Assembly: GCA_022419385.1 (NCBI GenBank)
Contig: JAJUBI010000004.1
Span: 1,652,047 to 1,716,046, forward strand
DNA length: 64,000 nucleotides
Direction of reading: 5' to 3'
From: Paraconiothyrium sp. Pb-2020
Taxonomy: Eukaryota > Ascomycota > Dothideomycetes > Pleosporales > Didymosphaeriaceae
Shown here: positions 56,121 to 64,000 of the stretch, in pieces
Layout of the letters: the number at the start of each line of letters is the position of its first letter
Numbering within the stretch: the first letter of the stretch is position 1
Notes under the pieces: generated by a model
The model's input: the letters and a program-made list of their open reading frames with translations, nothing else
Told to the model about the DNA's origin: nothing
Database searches by the model: none
Position numbers and translations under genes: made by a program

Positions 56121-56255
56121 GAAGTGATGGTTTTGACCTCACGGCGAAGTGATGTGCCCAGCTTTACGGCGCAGTGATGGTCTCGACTTCAGGGCGAAGT
56201 AATGGTCTCAACTTTAAGGCGAAGTGATGGTTTCGACTTTACGGCGAAGCAATCC
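56121..56255. repeat. Minisatellite, about 5.4 units of 25 bp
   Basis: Units start at 56121, 56146, 56171, 56196 and 56221, with a partial unit at 56246. Consensus GAAGTGATGGTTTCGACTTTACGGC; units differ by a few substitutions and no length changes. Confidence 0.92.
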
Positions 56256-56596
56256 AACTGCAGCGTTGGCCACCAACTCGAGAGCTCATTTGCCAGCGAC
56301 ACATTACAACGAGGAGTTTTCAAACCCACCTATGTCAATATTACGTGTATGCGAGTATTGAGAGTACCAATCTTGACGTCTCGTCAACGGAGTGATGATC
56401 CAAATCTGCCTTGTTGTATACGTGGCTCTTCCAAGCTTGTGTTGAGAGAGGATCCCCTAGCCGTGAGAAGTATACATAAAGACCTTGTCTCCGTGATACA
56501 TCTATATACCTCTTCAAACTTTCTCGAAACTGTTCAAAACATCTGTCTTGAGTACCAATCCTCATCTAAGGTTTCATAAAGTTGTTTATTGCTGCT

Positions 56597-59500
56597 ATGG
56601 TGGCCTACTGTATACACGTTATTCTTGTCTATCTTTCTTTCCTACCTTGCTTTGCTTACGGCAATGGATGGTACCTGGATGGATCCTGTGATTGTATGTC
56701 AATGTTATATCTTCAGGAGCAGCCTTACACTGACCAATAAAGCCAAAAGAGACTTGTTCAAAACAGGCATGAAGCAAGCATTTATGATGGCGGAGTCGGC
56801 TCTAGAGGCAATAGGTACCCCACCAGATCAGCCGGGGGGAGCCGTTGAATGGGTGTTCCCCGAAGAAGAAACAAGAGATATGGCCGCTCGAATTTTTGGA
56901 ACTGCGTTTGAAGTAAGCATTGAGAGAAAAGATACCTTCCAGGTCACAACTACGAAGAAGTTCAGCGTCGTGAGAGGTACGTAATATTAACATCTTCTCG
57001 CGCTGCTATCTGATGCTCGGGCTAGATACCTTAGGGTATATTGTCGAACAGTTCAAAAATCCAACGGACGATCCCAAAGCTATACCTCGTGACAGCAGCG
57101 GCAATGATGCTCGTCGCACAGTAGGTGAAGGCAGTATCGTAAGAATCACCTGATCTCAAAGATAATATCGCAGCTTTGATCACACAGGGTGCTAAATGGC
57201 GCAGATATTCTATTGTAACTTGGATCGATGGAAACCGATGGGGGATAACACCGGGTATCGTAGTGAAACTTCCCTGTTCGAAGGCACTCTGTCAAACGAT
57301 AGATATAGCAGTTGTTCAAATGACAACGGGAGAACAATGGGTTTCACGCATACACCTGTTGCTGAACAATACAGCTCGATACAGATTTGTCCAGGTGAGT
57401 TAATTCTGCCATTATACCTTACTAGACTGATTTTTAACAGTGAGTTTCCAAACACCATAGATAGGCTCAAGGGTGCTTCGACTAAGGTACGCGTAACATA
57501 TACTAATCATATTCTACGCATAGATGTTCTTCGGACTCGTGAGTTATGTCTTCTTGCGATGCGTGAAATTGACTGGGTAACTGATCATGCCTCAGCTTGA
57601 CAAACATCCAGACAAGCAAACCTTGGATGATTTTAAGAAAATCGAGACAGAGGATGTGATGGACAAGCTCATAGCATTCTGCAGCCGCAAAAAAAAGGCG
57701 GAGCCGGACGAGTTTCCTGTTGTAGATAACTACAAGGACCTTTTCGAGATGACATTATTTCACGAGGTACTGATTTCCTGCTAAAGCATCATCTTACGCT
57801 GACTGGGCTTTATAGATGACTCATGCTGTATCGCCTGAATGGAGATCGTCTGCGGAGGATCCCACTAATGAGATAAATAAAAAGTACCCGAATCGGTGGA
57901 ACACCGAAGATCAACCAGTGGGCTCAGGAAAAGGCTATGGATGGATTAATGTTTGGAAGCTGAGAGACGGGAAGGGATGGAATAATGCTGGTAAGGCTCA
58001 GAGTTCATCGTTTATTCAAAAGTGGATTAACATATATTAGATTCATTTAGTAAGCCCACTCACACTGAACCGAGGATAGGCTGATGAACGTTGACTTACG
58101 TTACCTGTGAACAGCATACTTTGGAATGGGTAGGGTTAGAAATTCTTTAAAGATGTCGCCACGATGCTGACTACTCTTGAAGCTTCTCGATTCCTGAAAG
58201 AAAGAGCCTATCGTACTAAATTCAACGGGTGTCCAGAGAAAATAAAAGACGGTTGGAATTTTGATGTCCAGATGAGATCCGGAAAAAGAGAGCCCGTTGA
58301 TGCAGGATGGAAGCCACCTAAACTCAAAAGAAGTGAGCCCTACCAGCCTTTGCCACTTCAGCCACAGGCAGATGAGAGAAGCTCCAAACGTTCACCCTAC
58401 CCAATGGTACGACGAGAGAAGTCTGTCGCGTATCCAATCGGATTCATTACTACAACTACGACTCTCAGTACAGGCATCGCATCGCCAATTACGCCAATTA
58501 GCCAAGACATAACCAATGGTACCACCGCTCTTTTTCAAACGAGCCCAAGAACGTCGGGATCTCTATCACCAACATTCAATCTTTCTACTTGGCAGTCTGT
58601 AATTTCATCGTCCACCAGTTCACCATCGATCGTCGACCCGCCGTCAGATACTATCAGTTCACTATCAAGCATTGCCAGACCAATACCCAGTATGAATAAT
58701 TCGCTGAGTATGAACACTTCGCTGTTAAGTGGGAGCAAGTTGCCGCCAAGTGTAAATACTCTGCCATCAAGTTTAAGTAGTTCGCCGTTAAGTGTGAGCA
58801 CTTCGATGAGCTTGGTCAGCCCATCCTCAGCCGGAACAATCTCTCAGCTTTCGAAATCGTCTGGCCTAAACGAATCTGCTCCGGTATCTACTAGTATGGC
58901 GTCGAAAACAGCAGGTGTACCAGTTTCCAACCCACCGAGAACCACCCCAGCTACCGCCATGTCATCGTCGACTGTAACAGGAACGGCGTCATCGAGAGTT
59001 GTCGAAGGGTTACTCTCATCCTTCTGGGACATAATACCCACTGCTTCGAGCTCTAGAAATATGGCTGCGGCGTTTTGTACGAACCCTTTACTCGACGGAT
59101 GTGTCTTGCCTACAGGATTCTCAATAGAGAAATTGGTCACAGCCACCGAAGTTGACATACCTGAGATTACAGATATCAGTATATTTCCGCATATTGACGT
59201 CGACGGTGTACCTGTGGTTAAGATGAGTCTTCCAAAAGATAAATGCGCTCCGATCCCCAAACCAAGCGGAGGCGGTCTTTTAGGCGGCTTGTTCAAGGTC
59301 GCAAGCGGTGTAGTAAACGGCGTGATAGATGCTGCCTGTAACCTTGAGATTCCGGTTATAAAAGGTGGTGAACTCCCTGAGTGGTTCAATTTCGGTAGTT
59401 TCCCGCATCCAACAAGCTTCCCATCTGTACCGCCGGTCGTGGGGCCGCCCCAAGAGCCTGGAAAACCCGAAGAGCCCGGTCCAGATGACTCACCCAAGTC

Positions 59501-60341
59501 GACTCAGCGAAGTGAAAGTCCAACAAGTGCGAGCAGCTCATGTCGGGAGACAGTATTTTCCAGTTGCGACGTTTCTCGATTCGTAAACTCTACGGTCACT
59601 CGGGCGTCTCAGTCCTGCAGCACGACAAAGGCCTGTTCGGGAGCTGATATCACTGAGGTCACCGCTACAACATGGTCTTGCGGTCCGACCGTAATCCAAG
59701 ACTGTAATGGGACAGCTTTTGTAACTGGCAGTGGCACGACCTCTTTTGCAACAGCATGTTCTACGAGATCTACATGCTCAGGTAGTGGAGTGACGTCAAT
59801 AAGTACCGTGACATCATCTGCTGCGGTCCCGGAAGTGACATATATCGTTGATGAAGAAGACCCAACTATCATGGACCAGAGAATGTGTGTCCTGGACCTT
59901 TTATTGTCTACGGACGCAGAGATCGACGAGACCGAATACCTCGCTTGTTTTGGAAAACAGGCTGATCCATCTGCATCAACAAACGCATCATCATCTTCGA
60001 TGCCGGCTTCGATAACTAGCTCAGCCGCTTCTCAATCATCGACTAAGCCGACTCCACGATCTAGCGTTCAATCGGCACCCTCCAATGGCGTAACCTCCAT
60101 GAACGACCCCAATTTGAGTCCGGGTACTTCCAGTTCCGCGCCGCCATCGGCAGAATCTACAGGACCATGTCCCGGGTCGACGCCAATGAGAGACTGCAAG
60201 AAAAAGGATGGAAAATGCATTTGCAAAAATAGTGTCTGTCTTCTGATTCCTGACCCAGCTTACGATTGTTACGACATACAAGCCGTGAACTGCGATGACT
60301 CTTGTCAAGGTTGCTGGTACCCTTGTTTAGCGGGCTCTTAA
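56597..60341 (+). CDS. Large secreted M35-like zinc metalloprotease with Ser/Thr-rich C-terminal extension; contains a microexon and a possible frameshift
   Basis: Exons 56597-56693, 56743-56976, 57026-57138, 57205-57486, 57524-57538, 57596-57766, 57816-57990, 58041-58049, 58115-~58140, then 58164 frame to 60341. Signal peptide MVAYCIHVILVYLSFLPCFA. The zinc motif HEMTH is made across a splice junction (TLFHE at 57766, MTHA at 57816). A 9-nt microexon (58041-58049) gives NNADSFTYFGM, fitting the NADSxAYF block of fungal deuterolysin-like proteases. After YFGM the reading frame must shift by one base (about 58130-58150) to reach TMLTTLEASRFLKERAY. This is a real frameshift, an unrecognised splice or an error. 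The following ~650 residues are Ser/Thr/Pro-rich with Cys-containing modules (SCRETVFSSCDVSRF, GKCICKNSVC, CDDSCQGCWYPC). A 37-bp intron (57487-57523) is unusually short. Confidence 0.65.
58041..58049 (+). other. 9-nt microexon of the metalloprotease gene
   Basis: ATTCATTTA flanked by an upstream acceptor (ATATTAG) and downstream donor (GTAAGC). Phase 1 in and phase 1 out: it adds three residues and completes ADSFTYFGM. Confidence 0.65.
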
Positions 60342-61900
60342 ATGATTCTATAGAGCTCAGTCGAACGTTCTCGTATTGTCAATTTCACATTGCCACTCAT
60401 TTTGCAAGATATCATCTTCATTATTGGATGAGGTTGTTATGGGTCTACGGACCTTATAGAAAGTTTTATAGATAGTATTTCCATAAATCTTGCGTCAATC
60501 AATCACAGCTCCAGCAATAAGCTTCATTCAAAATCACGCGGATATCTTTTATTAACGTTTAGACAGATTAAACTATTGTCTTCAAAGATAATAGCACTAC
60601 CAACTATAGTTAGTTGGAGGTGCTAATTGCTTTTGGTTTAGACGACTGACTACCACCAGATCAGATTCTGAACAAAGACACCAGCCAGCTGAACACGGCC
60701 GAAGAACATGCAATAGAAAAAGGACTTGAAACTCCTCACAAAATACACAGGAACGAAATATTCACGAATGCGCTCATAGCAAAGTTGAAGCGTCTTCAGT
60801 CAGAGCAGGCGGGTAAACCAAATGGAGGTGACGAAGATGAAGACGAATTCGAGTTCCGTTACCTTGGAACCAATTCCAATGCGCCCCCTCCAGCAAAAAC
60901 CATTTCCAATACGCCCTCTTCAGCAAAAATCATTTCCAATATGCCCTCTCCAAAAACGTTTCCAATATCACATGATGGCCCTGATGAGGACCTTCCAATA
61001 GCCCCAGGGGGTAGCTACTGTTGGTACCCACCCAATGCTAGCCACCCATGTGCCTGATGAGAGAAATGAGAACCGGACAAAGATGTAGGTGGAAGTTGGT
61101 GATAACTCCTAGGGATGCTGTGGGGAAGGAGTGAAGGTTGGGTGCTCGGGAAGGAGCAGCGGACCTAGGGAGTGCAGATATCATCGCTTTAATAATTTAA
61201 GCGCCTTACTCAACGGAGAAGAGGTCTCGTGGATAAGATATAACACTTGGTTATAATGGACGGGTGTTAGTTGGAGGCAATTAACAAAGACTTGTTTTCT
61301 TTATTTTTGCTAATAAATGGGCTAATTAAAGGTCGGTGAAAACATAACGGGCCACGTGCCTTTCTGAGCCCCCCAATGAGCTTGTTAGTGTCTATCTTAC
61401 TAATCTATCTCCATTCGCTCACGTCTAATAACATCGTTACAGTACCTATAAGATCGTTAGAAAAAGCTCCTCACATAATAAGCTGGTGGTATACTATAAC
61501 ACAATTCACTAAACCAAACATTAATACCATTCGCAGATCCACGAAGCTCGTAGAACCCTCAGGGACCAGGGAGTTAGTACCCAGAAAGTTGTTGACAATA
61601 CGCTAAAAATTTTCATGGCTTTAAAAGGTTATATCCGGAGGACCCCTTACACAAGAAATCCGGCAGTGAAGACAATAAGCCATATTCGCCAGCCAAGAGG
61701 GAGGGGCTTAACGGGTTCTGCTGCTTCCTCTTCGAGAAGTATAATGTGTGGCTCTGGGTGATAATAATAATAACGATGGTTAGAATCTCTTTTAGAGGTC
61801 TGCCTTATTCTATCTTTATTTAAATTCTTAATCTTTATCACGTCTAACTTTTCTACACCTACTATAGCACAAGATGTGACTTCGTCCATTAAGAAATAAT
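60342..61900. other. Subtelomeric region with possible protein fragments
   Basis: The plus strand around 60663-61057 has an open frame without ATG: QLNTAEEHAIEKGLETPHKI, then EDEDEFEFRYLG, a small repeat of (P)AKxISNxPS units, and a Cys-containing end SYCWYPPNASHPC. It might be a 3' fragment of a secreted protein, since its end resembles the CWYPC end of the metalloprotease. Two short frames at 61376-61606 (plus) and 61647-61889 (minus) have hydrophobic ends but no recognisable family. Confidence 0.45.
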
Positions 61901-63895
61901 AAAAGTTAATAACACAATTAATGTAAGTGAAAGTACAAGGAGACCTTAGACCCCTTTATAATAGACTAGTAAATATAAGAACTAGTAACTTTAGCTAAAT
62001 ATAGTTATACTCTCTACTATTAGAAATATAATTAATAGCTTAATACTAGCCTTCTACCTTTCTACCTCTAAAGATACTACCTATAGGGGAGTTACTATAG
62101 TATTAGTAGAAACACTAGTATAAAAGAAAAGTACCTATAAGTAGCTTCTAGCCTATAGGCTCTAGTATAGATACCTAAACCTACTATAAACTACTATATA
62201 TAAAAGAATAGAAAAATATTCTAGCCTAGAGCACTTTATAGGCGCCACCCTTTTTATAGATATAAAAAATATTAAGCTAGCCTATATAAGTAATAGTGTT
62301 ATAATTACAATAGATTAAGACCTAGTAAAGGGGAATAATTATATATAGAATATTAGTAACACCTTTATTACTAACTAGAGAATAGACACTAGTTAGTAAA
62401 ACTAATTAGCTAAGGTGTTATATAACTAGAATTCTACTAAAAGAATAGAATTCTAGAAGTAAGCTAGCTTAGTAGAATTACTTAAAATACTTCTACTATA
62501 AGGGTAAAAGTAGAAACTATATAAAGCCTTATATATACTACTATAGCCAGCACTAGTAAGGCAAAGTAGAAAGCCTATTAGAGGTAGAGAGAACTTAGAT
62601 AGAAATTAACCTTATTATAATCTAAGTATTGCTTACTACTATATAAGCCTAATAATTTTAATTTCTCTATACTTATAGAATAGTAGCTTAGTACCTTAAA
62701 ACTAATATAACTGCAGAGTAGTAGTAATATAATAATTTCTATAGCTAGCTACTTAGAGACCCTACTATAATAATAGGGGGCCTAGTACCTATAGCTGCTA
62801 AAGTACTAGAATAAGAGGCCCTAATATAGATAGAATTAATAGGAGAACTAGACCTAGGCTCTATAAGGTTAGTATTACTAAAGTATAGGTAAGATAAACT
62901 TACTAAGCTAGAGAAATCTATACTCTAGAAGCTAAAATTAGGACTATAAATAGTACTTAGAGCTATAATACTATTACTAACTAGTATAGAAACTATATAT
63001 AGCCCTACTATTATAACTATAATAGTAAGAATTAGAGAGCGCTAGTAAGGTAATAGTAACTAAGTAGTAGTATAATAGAGCTACCCTATTAAGGCCCTAA
63101 GATTAAACCTATTAATATTTAAGAATAAAGTATTAGAAAATATAATAACTTTAAAATATACCTCTAAATTGCCTTCTGCCTAGACCTATAGGTTTTAATA
63201 GAAGACTAGTATATTACTTTTACCTTATAATTACTAGAGACTACCTAACTAACTATAGCTATAGAGGGAACTAGAGATTAATAGTAATATACTAAATTAG
63301 TACTAGATAATAAGCTTTCCTTAACTAGATTAAGAGCCCTATTAATAGGGAGCTATAGGTAACTATAGTATTAGAGAGTAGTCTAAAAAAAGGCTAGTTA
63401 GTAAATAAATTTATAGTGCACCTAGTAACTCTAGAAAACTAAATTAACCCCCTATATAAATAAAAACACCTAGTTATACACCTATATAGTAAGCTATACT
63501 AAAAACTAAGAATAGTAATTACTAACTATAATAATTTCTCTAAAACTAGGCGTAAAATAGTTAAGAGGGTAGTAACCTTAAAGAATAACCTATATAATAG
63601 TAGTACTCTAGTGTTACAGCTATACTACCTAGTTAGTAGGGCTACTAGGGTAAGACTAATAGTACCTAGACTACTAATACTATTCTAATTTTAACTCTTA
63701 TTTACCCTACTATAGTAGTGTATTTGCACACTAAGAGGTTATTAGGCTAAGACTTTATTTATATTAAAATGCTAGATACTATTTTTACTATATTAAGGTC
63801 TAAGAGTTCTCTTTTTCTACTTTTTATAAGTTTTAAAAGCCTATTAGCCTCTTATTCTACTACTCTGCCCTATATACCTCTATTCTTACTAAATA
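61900..63895. repeat. RIP-like, extremely AT-rich subtelomeric DNA
   Basis: About 2 kb dominated by TA, CTA, TAG and ACTAG strings. The remaining C occurs almost only as CT or CC and the remaining G as AG or GG. CpA, TpG and CpG are very rare and TpA is abundant. That is the pattern left by repeat-induced point mutation acting on both strands of a repeated element. No long open frame remains, so the original element cannot be named. Confidence 0.8.
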
Positions 63896-64000
63896 TTAGG
63901 GTTAGGTTTAGGGTTAGGGTTAGGGTTAGGGAGGTTAGGGTTAGGGTTAGGGTTAGGGTTAGGGTTAGGGTTAGGGTTAGGTTAGGGTTAGGGTTAGGGT
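63896..64000 (+). repeat. Telomere, TTAGGG repeats with variant units
   Basis: TTAGGG units run from 63896 to the end of the window, G-rich strand reading outward, so the window ends at or near the right chromosome end. Variants interrupt the array: an extra T (GTTTAGGG), GGAGG, and a five-base GTTAG unit, mostly in the proximal half and once near 63981. Confidence 0.98.

Larger units (their letters stand above)
55542..56596. other. Intergenic with inverted repeat and minisatellite
   Basis: Apart from the hairpin at 55788-55862 and the 25-bp repeats at 56121-56255, nothing is recognised. A minus-strand frame (56341-56565) has no known domain. Confidence 0.5.

Noticed and set aside
58844..59497. 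217-codon minus-strand frame in the metalloprotease C-terminal region
   Set aside because: Antisense shadow of Ser/Thr/Pro-rich repeats.
61900..63895. Search for a transposase, reverse transcriptase or subtelomeric helicase in the AT-rich block
   Set aside because: All frames are dense with stops; nothing can be read with confidence.
1..64000. CRISPR arrays, bacterial operons, phage or plasmid features
   Set aside because: Introns, intron-bearing tRNA, Pol III terminator and TTAGGG telomere show nuclear fungal DNA; no regularly spaced palindromic repeats seen.

Overview
This is fungal nuclear DNA from the right end of a chromosome. The last ~105 bases (63896-64000) are TTAGGG telomere repeats reading outward. 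Genes carry many short GT-AG introns (37-121 bp) with CTGAC/CTAAC-type branch sites, and the gene families (Zn2Cys6 and bZIP-DUF3425 regulators, RTA1, NmrA, tannase, DUF7730-like, GCK kinase) point to a filamentous ascomycete. Dothideomycetes is my best guess, by family resemblance only.

Proximal part (1-30 kb), housekeeping and regulatory: the 3' end of the eIF3j/HCR1 gene (1-241), an intron-bearing tRNA-Gly(UCC) (1140-1227), then an island of broken SNF2-helicase-like paralogs (2.1-6.3 kb) with direct and inverted fragments. Intact genes follow: a three-finger C2H2 regulator (9.3-11.1 kb), a GCK/Ste20-type kinase of 763 aa (12.8-15.2 kb), an unusual peptidase A1-like/TM/cytoplasmic fusion protein (17.0-20.9 kb), a Zn2Cys6 regulator divergent from a tannase/feruloyl esterase (21.8-25.4 kb), an RTA1-like membrane protein, and a six-exon CorA-type Mg transporter (27.3-29.3 kb).

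Middle part (30-43 kb), sparse: a small secreted cysteine-rich protein (31.6-31.9 kb), an NmrA-like oxidoreductase, a motor-only kinesin-like protein, a decayed phosphatidylserine synthase (38.7-39.6 kb), a nicotinate-nucleotide adenylyltransferase-like gene with a tandem intron+exon duplication (40.5-41.6 kb), and a four-exon fructosamine/ketosamine-3-kinase-like gene (41.9-43.4 kb).

Subtelomeric part (44-64 kb), strong gene decay: a frameshifted threonine aldolase, an intact-looking EamA/DMT transporter, a broken bZIP-DUF3425 gene, a broken MFS transporter, a Zn2Cys6-regulator relic, a DUF7730-like gene, a 25-bp minisatellite, and a large secreted HExxH metalloprotease with a 9-nt microexon. 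Then come ~2 kb of extremely AT-rich, RIP-like DNA and the telomere. Two kinds of damage can be told apart: in-frame stops explainable by C-to-T/G-to-A transitions (SNF2 island, some bZIP stops), and small indels (aldolase, MFS). Gene models were assembled by hand from splice signals and family conservation; those whose exon lengths sum to a multiple of three say so in their entries.
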